Shown: positions 24,660 through 36,800 of the stretch, in pieces
Position numbering within the stretch: the stretch's first letter is position 1
Layout: every line of letters starts with the position of its first letter
Assembly: GCA_021464415.1 (NCBI GenBank)
Contig: CM038470.1
Coordinates: 9,994,394 to 10,058,393 of the forward strand
Origin: Lonicera japonica
Lineage: Eukaryota > Streptophyta > Magnoliopsida > Dipsacales > Caprifoliaceae
DNA length: 64,000 nucleotides
Direction of reading: 5' to 3'
Notes under the pieces: generated by a model
The model's input: the letters and a program-made list of their open reading frames with translations, nothing else
What the model was told of the DNA's origin: nothing
Databases searched by the model: none
Made by a program: the position numbers and the translations under genes

Positions 24660-25560
24660 GGGGGTGATAAATGCACCCTCATCTTTTGTACAAATGCTTT
24701 TTATGCATTACGCCACCTTGTTTTTAATTTTTCATCACAATCACATCACCTTACCGCCACTTAATTACTAAAACATATAAAAAGGAAAGAGGAAAATTGC
24801 AAGTCACCATCTCTCCCCTCCATCCTCATTCAAACACGCAGGATTTCTCCTCTCTCCCATCATTAGCCAAAACGTTTACCAACCCCCTCCCTTCCCATAA
24901 TTGCTGTTTTAAGTTGGATTTTGGTCTAGGGATATTGAGAAAACAATTTGTTTTTCTATCATTGCGAGGTTTTATTTGGCCCTATTATACCCAAAAAACC
25001 CAGACTTGCTTGAGTAAAGATGACTAAGTAACAACTTCAGCACCCAGTTGACATTGGGCGAATGAAAGTTACATAATAAATGAGTTTACTGCCCATTTCA
25101 TGGAGATATTCTCGTCCCAGTTATATCGAATGTAAAGGACTACACTCGGCTGACATGTTAACTCGTTCCACATTGAGGGACTGAAAATTGCACAATAAAT
25201 AATTACACGAGGATTAAAAAAAAAACTAATAATATGCAGAGTAAATGGTAATTTTTGTTTGTATTTGATTTCTTGTTTAAAATGTGATTTTTGGTGGGTG
25301 ATGATGGAAGGGGCAAGAGAACACGTTCTCTCTGCTTGGAGCTTGGGATTGGGGGTGGTGACATGCTTTTGTTTTGGTTAAAAGTTAATTAATTAATTTA
25401 ATTAAGTTAATAAAGTTATTATTAAATGTTATTTGTTTTTAACCATTGGGTAAAGAGGTGAAAGGAGAGGGTGTTAAAGATAAAATTTTGTTTTAATAAT
25501 ACAAAAAAAATCCAAGAGGTGTTTGCGACAAAATATTGGGGTGCATTTATCCAACTCCCC
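24660..25560. mobile_element. Nonautonomous DNA transposon or MITE-like element
   Basis: Left end GGGGGTGATAAATGCACCCT and right end GGGGTGCATTTATCCAACTC plus CCC are inverted repeats sharing GATAAATGCACCC. The 900-bp body has no convincing ORF. No clear target duplication was found. It begins about 350 bases after the helicase stop and may overlap its 3' flank. Confidence 0.5.
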
Positions 25561-26234
25561 AAATGATACTTGAATCTGAAATCTTCCAAACTCAGTAGGC
25601 ATATCATCCAAGTTACCTTGCTTGCTCTAATCAAAGTTATTACTCTCATGTTTTACTGTTGAATCACTTGGTCGCAGAGCTATTATTAATCTAGTTCTAA
25701 TTAATTTGATTTTCAAAAATATGAAAGTGAAAAATTAACTTTTATTTGTGTAAAGCTATAATGAGAAATTGGGTATTGGAACATAAAGTTACTTGCTGAG
25801 CTTACATGTCAAATTCTAAAGTTTTTAAAGAAGAAACTGCTATTAGGTTAATTCAAATCTAGACCTTCAACAAACATTAAAAAAGCTTTGTTATAACTAA
25901 TGCGCAACACTAAAAACTTTGCCAACTGATACTTCTACGCTAATATATGTGCAACATTTAATAATTTTAAAGGGACCATTGTTAAAGGATTCTTGTGTTG
26001 CTGTTACAATATAATACTGTTTAGAAAAATTATATTATATGTTTTTAAAATTGTATATTACTATGGTAATAAAGATAATTGCTTTTACAATACTACTACT
26101 TTTTATAAATATATATAATTATTTTATAATAATACCACTTTTTATAAATATATATAATTACTTTTACAATAGTACCACTTTTTTAAAATATATATATACA
26201 CAAATACACATGCGTATGTGTATACATATTTTTT
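25561..26234. other. AT-rich intergenic DNA, nothing recognised
   Basis: No domain-bearing ORF; a triplicated pattern of ataccactttttataaatatatataatt-like text runs from about 26085 to 26200. Confidence 0.4.
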
Positions 26235-27063
26235 TGGGTAAATTACATTTTGTTTACCTAAACTATTGTTTACGTAGCATTTCACCTACTAAATAATTAT
26301 TTTTACTACAAACTACTGAGTACTGATTTTGTTGCAATTTACCTTAAATCATTAACGGGGTTGAAAAAACAGTCGTAATTGGAGGGCAAAATTATGAATT
26401 TACAAAGGGTAAATTGCACTTTGCTCACATGAACTATTTTTCAAGTGACATTTTGCCTGCCAAGTAGCAATTTTTACCACGAGCTGTTGATTTTGTTACA
26501 CTTTAGTACCCCAAATTGTTGAATCGGTAAAGAAAACGGATGGAATTTGTTACACTTTACCTCCTTTGACGATGGCTTTATATACACCACCTCTTCCACG
26601 ACTCTCTCTCTACAAATCATCGTCTTTACCTGTCTCATCGGTGACTCTCTCCCATTAATTAATGGCGATCACAAGGGTGAATCAGATCTAAACTCATTTC
26701 TTTAAATTTTCTTTAATTTCTTGCAACAAAACTAAGCCTTTCTTTTCCTAAAACATATCTAAACCTATTAAATATGTAAAATTGGTTTATCTAATTCATA
26801 AATCTCCCCCTCTTGTTTCTCGACGACCCCCTCTCTTTGAATCTTCACTTTCAATTTCAAATTCACCCTTTTCATCTATATGTTTAAAAGGACCAAAAAA
26901 CATATAACTTAAATTATATCTATTTTTTTAACCCCGTTTAAAAATTGAAATAAATTGCAACAAAATCAGTTGTTTATAGTAAATATTGACAAAATTAATA
27001 GTTTGGTAAAGAAAAATGCTACTTGGACAATAGTCAAATGAGTAAAGTGCAATTTGCCCTTTT
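26235..27063. mobile_element. MITE with long inverted arms (nested or duplicated left arm)
   Basis: AAAGGGTAAATTGCACTTTG at 26404 and CAAAGTGC-type text at 27039-27063 (reverse complement AAAGGGCAAATTGCACTTTA) begin arms that stay related for over 100 bases, including the word GATTTTGTTGCAATTTA. A third related arm starts at 26236, directly repeated relative to the one at 26404, pointing to a nested or partly duplicated element. No ORF. Confidence 0.6.
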
Positions 27064-27556
27064 TTCCATGAAAATTCAAGTGCTCAGGGGCTTGATTAAA
27101 TAGATGATAATCAAGCATATATATAATTAATTCACATGGGTAGTTAAAAGTTGACCAAGCCCAATTTGATGAAAATCAGCCAAACTTTGGATGATTGGCA
27201 ACCAGAAATGTAAGATGGACAATGATAAAACACTTTCCTAACAATAAAACAATGAAGAATAATAACCAAGCAGAATGGAGAAGAAACAAGATGTGGGTTT
27301 AAGGGTAGGTTTATCCGATGGCTCTTTTACCCAATCTGGCAATACGTCATATCTTTGGTGTGTTTGTTGATTGTATTAGTTTAAAGCTTGACAAATTAAT
27401 ACAATGGTAGAATTATAGAGAAATAGGGGTTTGGCTTGTAAAAGAAGCTGTCTAGGTGTGGGAGTGAGTGTAGAGGGAATGACGTTTTTTTTTTAGCTGA
27501 GGGTTATCCCCTTTTGTTTATATGTATAGAATAGGGTTTCATTAGGATTGGTGAGT

Positions 27557-28913
27557 GTTGACTTAAAAGTCAATAATCTTGTTCTGATAATAACAATAAT
27601 ATTAATCATGTGTAAATTAACTTGTATGATGTTTAAGTATAGCTGGAATCTAATGATTATCACACGTGGAACAAAACCGATAGTGTGATCAATCCTCTAC
27701 AAGTACTCTACTCTCATTGGCTTGCATCACTTTACACTTTGATCAAATCAACATGGAATTACAAATCATTAAAGATCAAAGTACTCTAGCAAGTGAAGAA
27801 CCGAAGAAACTTCTAAACGAGAAAAAACTCGTCAAATTCAACTTGAGTGAGTATTTAAGTTTTAATGTAAAGTTTCTTGGTTGATCAATTATAAATAAAC
27901 ATATAAATTCATATAGCATTAATAGATTGATCTAAAACAAGTTTGAATTTTTGAAAGCATCATTCTACAAAATCCGGTTTTCAAATAAATTCTTATTAAA
28001 TTCAAACGAGCATATTTTGAGTTCTTCCGAAAATAGGTGTCTTAAGAATATGTTTTTGATCTATCCCAAGCATTAAAATTAATTTTGGAGCTAAATTGCA
28101 AAAGTCTAAAAATTAAAATTTTGGCCTGATGGACAGTGCTCATCAGTCGACTGATAAACTAAGGCTCAATCGACTGATGAGCCTTATTTAGTCGACTGAT
28201 GGTGAAAAATATAGTTGTTGGATTTCTAATTTTTTATGATTTTTGGCACTAAACTTCTATCCATTCCCTAAAACAGCCATATCTCTTTTAGGACTATATA
28301 TATGACTTCCTAATCACATTTGAGTCATCTTGAATCACTATTTATCTTTATTCTTCTTCTATTTTTATTATTTAAAGATTCAAGAATTTGTTTTGATCAA
28401 TCATTCATCATTTGAGTTATATACTTTGATCAAACTTAATAACTTTAGTATGAGCATTATTTGTAATATTCTAAAACACTTGAGAGTTATTATATATTGG
28501 TGTTTGTCACCAAACAAATTTTATTCTTCAATATTGTGAGAGGTTTATCTCATAAAATAACAAGAGGGTTCTTCTGAGAGTTTAGTTAGAAAATACACTT
28601 ATAGTAGTTTGATTTTCACTTGTAAAAAAATTGGTTTTAGTGAAATTTTACGGGGGCACTACTCGAGCGTGGATGTATGGTCTAAACAACCGAATCACGA
28701 AAACAAAACATCTTGAGCTCATTCAGTTTCATCATTATATTCTTAGCTCTTTACTTTATTGTTATATTATTGTTTGTGATTGAAATTCCTTATTTGTTTT
28801 GCTTGATTTGCTTGATTCTTGATATAGACTTAAAAGTATTTTGAAATTTGTTTTACAAACTGGATTAAATTTCAAAAACTATATGTACCACTCTAGGGTA
28901 TTTTTCAACCTAC
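27557..28913 (+). repeat. Possible decayed LTR
   Basis: The stretch 28530-28720 has the texture of a retrotransposon LTR end: gagaggtttatctcat and agagggttcttctgagag, then actcgagcgtggatgtatgg and ccgaatcacgaaaac. A TGTTG start at 27557 and CAACCTACA near 28905 could be ends, but no primer site or target duplication follows. Three copies of a GTCGACTGATG-like word lie at 28140-28200. Confidence 0.3.
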
Positions 28914-29352
28914 AATGAGTTATGAAAATTATTATAAAGGGTAAACTACATTGGTTACTACTCTAAGATAATAATTATCCCTAATTTTGTTCACACTTGC
29001 ATGAGTGGTTATTTTATATCACTTATCATCCAACTCAACTTTCCTCTATCAGTTGGCCAACCATGGATGGCCGGTCTTCATTACCTCTATATATCTTATT
29101 CGGTTGACCATGGTGGTCGCCGGTCGGCTATCTTTGAAGTATCACCTAGTCGGCTAATACTCTGTCTTTAAGGACTTGTGTGTTTTCGAACACAAATGAC
29201 GAACCTGTAAATTGTGGATTATAAGCTAATCATGATATGAACCATCTAAGTTGGACCCAACTAAAAATCCACTTATAATTTTTACTTTCCACAACTTACA
29301 TTTTTGGTTATAATACATTCTATATAAAAATGAATTAATTTATTATGAAATG

Positions 29353-30135
29353 TGTTGGTGCGAAAAACTAGAACATGTCAATTTCAACAACACCGTTAAA
29401 TGATTGATTCAATGATTAGGATAATAGAGAGTTGAACTAAGAAAGTCAGAGATGTATAGAGGAGGTTTGCCTCATATGAAAAGATAAGTTAGTTCTCCTC
29501 TTGTGAATGGAACTAAGAGCTCAGGCTGCTTTGTATTATTTTGAATGAACTTGTATTACAAGCTAACAAGGTCTCTTTAGCCATTCTATTCTTACAAGAT
29601 TACAACGAAGTATTACTAAGCTAGACATAGTCTAGATCTCTTATACTAGGAGCTCTGCTGTACGTTTTTCAGCTCTATCTTTTTGTATTTCTTTATGGTA
29701 ATAAAAGCTTGACCATTTCTCAGTTGTTGTCTCATTGTTTTTGGTCGTTGAAGGACGTAAATGCTTTTCATATATATATATGATAGAGAAGAAACGTGTG
29801 GAGGAACTCTCAGATCATGTTTGAGGCCATCCTTAGAAATCACCAACTCTGACCTTATTTCTCTATGGATTCCGGTGCATTAAATGCAGTTGGTATGCAT
29901 TTAATGAAGTTGAAGGAGGTTCTGCAGCATTGGTGGGGTTGGTAGCAGTCGTCCATGATGTCTGTACCTTTTTTGACATAGTGGTCGGCCAAATAGTTCG
30001 GAGCTCGCTGGAAGAGTTCTGGCCTTCGAGCTCTGTGATTGGTTGTGCGAAGATAACTTTTAGGTTGAATACCATGCTCTCTAGAGTTCTGGCTTTTAGG
30101 TGGCACTTAACCAGAGCTCCCTTTATTAAAACGAA
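29353..30135 (-). repeat. LTR-like dispersed repeat, copy A
   Basis: The reverse complement matches 48740-49619 over most of its length, for example CTGCTACCAA, CACCAATGCTGCAGAA and AACTTCATTAAATGCA in the same order. The outer end reads TGTTGGTG, complementary to the CACCAACA end of the other copy. A solo LTR is the simplest explanation; the inner boundary is approximate and no target duplication was found. Confidence 0.5.
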
Positions 30136-33100
30136 CTAAGCTATTGATATGGAAAATCATGTGCCCGTTTGTGATTGACAGAGCAGATTAATTAACTAAA
30201 TTGCTCTATTACATGCTCGGAAAGAATTACTCAAATTGTATATAGCTAGAGACCGAAGTAATCATGAGGAGTGACTGCTATATATGTTTACCAACATAAG
30301 AACATATATATATATATATATATATAAAAGGAATTGAACTTAATAAACAAAAACGATCTGACAAAAATATCAAGCAAAAGTAAAAGAAAAAAGTGCCAAC
30401 GTACATATATGACTATACGAGGACCAATAATTTGGGGTATACAGGGATAAGAAGAGAAGATAATAATGGAATATCATTCAAAGATACCCTCTGAGATTTG
30501 ACTACAACATGAAGGTTGACAAAATAATATTGATCATAGGGGTATATATATATAAATGACTTGAAGTTAGCTATCAATATCATTTATCATTAATCTAACC
30601 CAAACTTTGAATACATTTACAGCGACTTTGAAAAAAGTGTAGCTCGATGTCACCCCTTAGCTGGAATGCTTCTTCCATCAATTTTCTTTAGTACAATTCT
30701 TTCCATGGCATAAATATATATATATTAAAATAAAATAAAATACAATTCTTTTCATGACATATATATGTTAAAAAATTAGGTGAAATAAGATACCATCTAG
30801 GGGTACTAACTAGGGCCACCGATTCATTCACATAGTAACGATATTATCCACAACTTAAACACCTTTGGGCCACAACTTAAACACCTTTGAACCATCTGTG
30901 TGAGTTTTTATCTTAAAAAGACATTGTTATTATGTGCTGACACTCCCTACTTATATACCCATATTGACTTCTACAATTTTTTCATATGGATCAATGGTTT
31001 AAGCCTATTAATTTCAACCAACTTTGCCTTGGATCAAACCAGTCCACCTTTAATTCCACCTTAAACTAATACCGGTCCATTGGTTTCACCTGGACCTATA
31101 CTTTAGTCCACCTTGGATCTATCTTTAGACTATCTATATAGATCACTACTCAACAATGTCCGCAAGATCGTCCACCTTGATCGATGCACATCTCTAGATA
31201 CACTCTATTTCACCTTACTCGAGGAACCTGTACAACCACCCTGATAATACTCTGGGTGTATGTAGGCTATAGTGACTCCACCTCCGGCTTTTCCGAGTCC
31301 AACTCTACCATAAGTTCTACCAAATTCAACAATTGAGACGCTTTTTGTAACGACTCATCACTCTAAGTTCTATCAAGTTCTTTCCGACTCCATCGAGTCT
31401 AGTTACTGATACTGTTCCACCAATGCGTGAATTTACCATCGAGTTTTAATACCAATCAGTAACTAGCTAACTACTGCAATAACAGTCGGTCGCTAGAACT
31501 ATTAACAATTTATAGTAATATAAACAAGGGGCAATGTGTGTAGACACTAGCTAGTTAAGGAGTAAACTCCCCTTATTTTACTTCTAAAATAGCATTACTA
31601 AGTTATTCAAGCTTCTGATTAAATAATAATCCAAAATAGATTCCTTGTATAATTAATTTTCACTAATAGTGCCTCCGCTATCACAAACATTTTGGAAATG
31701 ATGAAGCGACTACTATAATAATAAATTAATAATTAGTTCATTATGTTATTTTTCAAAATATTTTAACCATAATGTATTGTTCTTGCAAAAATTATATATA
31801 TTGCGCCGCGAATAAAGCTGCGCTAATTATTAGATGTAATTTCTTATAATGAGTAAAGTTAAGATTAAGTGATACAAGTACATCTTGGTGCCCTAATTCT
31901 TCTACATATAGCAGATGGCACACTTGGACGGCTTAACTTCTTTTTTTTTGAAAGGCCTCTTATTAAGAAATACAAATGATCACACTTATATAATAAATCA
32001 ATTTATCACATCTAAATAATATGAAATATACTTTTCACAATGAATAAATTGTCACCACTTATTACAATCGCGCAACAACACTAAAGGCGCAACATAATTA
32101 AATTTTGAAAAACAAAGTGAGCTAAACACAAAGTCGGACCAAAATTATAGTTTTTCCCCAAATAAAAGCAAAGGCTATGTTTGTAGAAAACATAACCAAA
32201 CAGGCTAGCTTTCGTGAGATTCTAAGGTCGCCCCATTTTTATTTTTTTTCTTCAATATTGAATTTAATTTATGGGCAGGTAGCGTAGTGTTGAACACGGC
32301 GGCAAATAGACAGATAAATGGGTCCAAAAGTAGGCACCGTCTTTTATTCTCATGAAAGTGACAGATTTTTTTTTTTATTTTACTTTAAATTATTCATACC
32401 TTTAACCTCTTTTTGGTATTGTGTTTGATTCCATATATTCATTGCCCTTTTAGTATAAAGTCATAGCCGCAAGGGGAAAAACAAGGATTGCATATATGAC
32501 TTAGGTTTTGCGTGCATGCATTATTATTAAAACACATGCTTTATAAAAAAACATAATCATTGATCTCATGCATCATCTAGCTAGCCACTAAAATTAATTC
32601 TTAGACCCATTAGAATTCTTCTTGTTTCCGGACTCTAGAATATGTGGGAAAGGCATTGGAGATTATTACAAAAGGGGAAAAAATTAAAAAATTAAAGAGA
32701 TCGAGATATTTATACTAAAAAAACTCACCTCATATATGAGGCGCGCGTTTAGATCTCTATCCATATATATATATATATATGTATATGTAAAGCAATCGGG
32801 AGTAGATAAAAGATTAAAATTTAATTTTTCTATATCCTCCTTATCATAAGTGTTTTGAAAACAACAAACTATTATGTTAAACCCAAAATCTTAAGCAATT
32901 TTAACAGTTTTATTTTTCTCATTTTAAATTAAATCTATGCTTACATAAAAATAATACGTACACACGAATCATGAGTATTTCAATGTCAAGTGTTATTATA
33001 TTGAAGCCTTCCACCTACATAATAAAGGATGTGGACCCTCCGCTCATTTCCGTGAATTGAATATATTATTTAGATAAAATCATCACTCAAACCCTAGGGT

Positions 33101-33859
33101 TGGCCTAGCTAGCGGGCCACAATTTGAAAGAGGAGATTTAATTAATTAGGAATCAAAACCGAAGACTAAGTTGTATTGGAACCGGCCATCAGCCTAAGCT
33201 AGCTTGAAGCCTGTCCAGGGATTTGTTAGGCCTGGAAATCCTTAGACATCTCGAAATTATATAAAATGAAACTAAATAAGTCCAATATATACAATTTTTT
33301 TAATAATTTTAGAGGGACATGCATAATATTAACATAAAAAACTAATATATTTCACTAGTTATTGGCCATTTAGACCATATATAACAAATTTTCATTTTCA
33401 AAATTTGTTATAACTCAAGAGTATGTAATCATTAGAATGAATTTCACAATTTTATGTCAAATAAACATATTTGCGTAAAATCATTCTTTCTTTCTTCTTC
33501 TTTTTTTCCGGGGTCATAGAATCACACAAACAACTCACATAATCAAATTTGGCCAAACAATAAAGAAGAAATACAATGAAAAGTTCACCACGTATTTTTT
33601 TTTATTTTTTTTTGGTTCTTGAAAAAGTCTAAAAGTGGGGTTTTGTTTCCATTAAATTGGTACACAAAAGGAATTGGTACTACTCACAAAATGGTCACAA
33701 AAGTCCATGGTCCAAGACTATCTTTATAGTATTTCTTTGGTCCTGTATATTATCTGCATTCATATTCAAAAGTTAGGCGCACATATAATTCAGCCTTCAA
33801 CATATATATACATAAATGATGAACTTCTTATAATTGAGGTATATACCAAAGAACCACAA
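30136..33859. other. Intergenic DNA and 5' flank of the GARP gene
   Basis: Rich in short TA and AT runs (30303-30327, 32763-32780) with no recognised domain. A 19-bp word (cacaacttaaacacctttg) is repeated in tandem at 30849-30891. The frame containing the GARP start is open upstream to 33674 but shows no family-like residues before 33860, so this part is taken as 5' UTR. Confidence 0.4.
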
Positions 33860-36800
33860 ATGAAAATTTCTGAGAGAATTAAGGAAAGACGACGGTATAA
33901 TAAATCTGAACTTCCGCGGTTGCGATGGACACCCGAGCTTCATCACCATTTTACTGAAGCAGTGGAGCAACTTGGTGGCAAATACAGTAAGTTTATTTAA
34001 TTTTCTTTAGTCGATCAGTTAACCTGCATGTTTATAAGCATATATATACATATATAGGGGATTATTTAATTTTGACAATATTTATAATTTATGTTAATTA
34101 CAGAAGCAACACCAAAGAGAATTCTTGAGATGATGTGTGTGAGAGGATTAGAGATATCTCATGTCAAAAGCCACCTGCAGGTATATTAATTTTTATTTTT
34201 CTATCGATAAATCCTATTTAATTAAAGCCAATAAGATTTTTACACTTTTTTTAGAATGTTTTCACGATGACTGAGTAGTTATATATATAATAGCTTTGAT
34301 TAAATGGAACAGAAAACATATCAAAATGATACTCTTGTAATCTTGAGTTTTCTTTAGCTTTTATCTAGGGTTCAAGTGTAACTCCCTTTCTTGTTTTGTG
34401 CTTTTTCTAGAATATATAGCTAATTAATACAATATATACTTGGTTCATTTTCTAATCTAATAACTATAAAAAAGAAACACTCTTTGATCTTTATATATAT
34501 ACAGATATCAACTTTTAATTTGTTTTAAACATTTTTTCTCCTTTTTTATAAAGACAAAAAAAATATAATCTTCTTTAAATTGGAGACAACTATATTTACA
34601 TTATATACATATTTCTTGCTTAATCTGGTGCTCGATCTAGTGATTCATATAAAGAAACACGCTAGAACTTGCAACGATCTAACTGATATTGCAAGTTGCC
34701 ATAGGTAGATGGGTTTAGTTGTAGTTGATGTTTGCTGGCTACACACTTTGGGTGTTGGCTGAGGTGATCGATCAACTGATCGATTTGCGTGTAGTCAATA
34801 CTCTTTTCCTAGTAAAATGCCTTTTAAGAATAAAAACAAAACTTTACGAGTTTTGAGTACAAAGAGAACAATATCTTATTTAGATTAGATCAGAATATGT
34901 GATAGCACCCACCCCGACCTCCCATATTAGCATTAATTTTGATTTTTTTAGTAGTGTGCATTGGCCACTTTAAATCTTATTAAATATATTTAATGTCACA
35001 ACTCCAACATTCGCTTTTTACATACTTGTACTTGCACCTACTTGATGAGCTAATGACGTATATATTTTGTGATTAATAATTTCCTCGGTTTCTTTTTGAT
35101 ACATTAATTTCCTTATTATCATTTTTAAAATGAAAATTTCCCATTTAAGTTATTGGCACAGGGTGTGCTATATAAAAGCTTCAAGGAGATCGAGCCACAT
35201 TGTAATAATTGTATATGTAAGCAATAACTTGGCAATAGCGTTAATAGATCGACCAGTAGAGTTAAAAGAACCAAAAGGCTAGCTACCTAGTACATTTGCT
35301 AAGGGCACTAGAAATTGGTTCCCGCATTACTTAATGCGCGCTTAAAATAAGTGTACTCACCTTAAAATTGAAAATATGTAATTAATAGTATCATGAACAG
35401 CTGCTCATCGAGTAAATTTTTTAAAATCTATATAAAATGAGATGTCACTTCATCATGGATAAAAGAGTGACACTACTCACCTAATTCTGAGACGACAAAC
35501 ACATCATCAATTTTTGGCACATTTTTAATAAATATAGAGTTATTCTATCAAAATATTTATAAATTAAATGAATATATTAATGGAATTAGTGTAATTAATA
35601 TCAAAAGGATCATGCAGACATATAGAAGCATGAAGCATCACGCTACTATGAATATCGTTCTGCCTACAAAGTACATGCAGGAAGAAAGGGTGGATCTGAA
35701 TGGCCTTGAAATCTTTGCTTTTTGCTCCGCTACAAGGTAAGTGCAAGGGTAATTTAATTTTCCATGGAATTATTATGTGCTATTATATATAACTTATAGT
35801 TTAATTAGTCTACTTTTCCCATTTTTTTATATAATTCGATCAAAACCCATTTCCATTTTATGCTTTCACTGTTTGTGTTATTAGTCATACTTAGGGGTTA
35901 GACACAAATGCATAGTAGATTGCTTAGTCTAAATTACACGTACAGTTAGGAAAGTTTTAGTTACATTAAATAATTTCTTATATATATATATGCAATAAAT
36001 GGATATACATATAGGATTTGGTCTTGAAGAGAGGAGAGAGAAAACTGGCCGGGATTCTCTAGATTCAAATTGTGGTGAAATGGATAATACTAAATTAATA
36101 GTTTGAATAACGTAGAACAACCTACGTTAGCCTAATGTCAATTCTAGGAATTGGAAAATAGGGCTGCCAAAAGCAAAAATAAAATAAGTACTATATATTG
36201 GGGGCAAATTTATAATCATATTAAATTTTACTAAAACCATTTACTTTCAGAACACTTTTTTTTGGGGGAGGGGGGGGGGGGGAGAATTTTGCGGGAGTCA
36301 AGCTAGCCATTTAACTTGATCCATGTTTTTTATGAAATTTTTTTACAATTAAACACACTCTGAAATTATCAAGTTCACGTGGCAATTATATCAGACCGAC
36401 AATGATGTGTCACATAAACAGAAATAGTGCCCAAAATGATTGTTTTTCCTAGGCCAAGGCCCCAAGTATTCTGAATTTTGGGGACACCCCTAGGTTTGGA
36501 ATAAGTAGAAGCCCTTTTTCAATAACTAAATATACTTGTTCCATGTGTACACAAGTTTTAAAGTTATATTTTTCACAATATATATATATATATATATAGG
36601 TGAACGTCTACAAATTTCTTGTTTTATTAGAAACTTATTTGAAACATAATTTAGTTCAAACAATTCTAAAAATTGGAGTTGCTTAAGATAATTTTTGCTC
36701 TCAATTTCAAGTATTCCAATTGAATTAATCCCAGTAAAGTAAGTCTCAAAATTATAGCTAGGTTAATTTGTCATGTCCTAGTTAGTTATTAACCTATGTA

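Noticed and set aside
27752..27880. 42-codon ORF MELQIIKDQSTLASEEPKKL...
   Set aside because: No family resemblance, no partner exons, and it lies in possible LTR sequence.
28168..28215. Hammerhead ribozyme (CTGATGA ... GAAA)
   Set aside because: The CTGATGA core and a GAAA are present, but stem II would be about 3 bp with a wobble and I find no stem III with a cleavage site.
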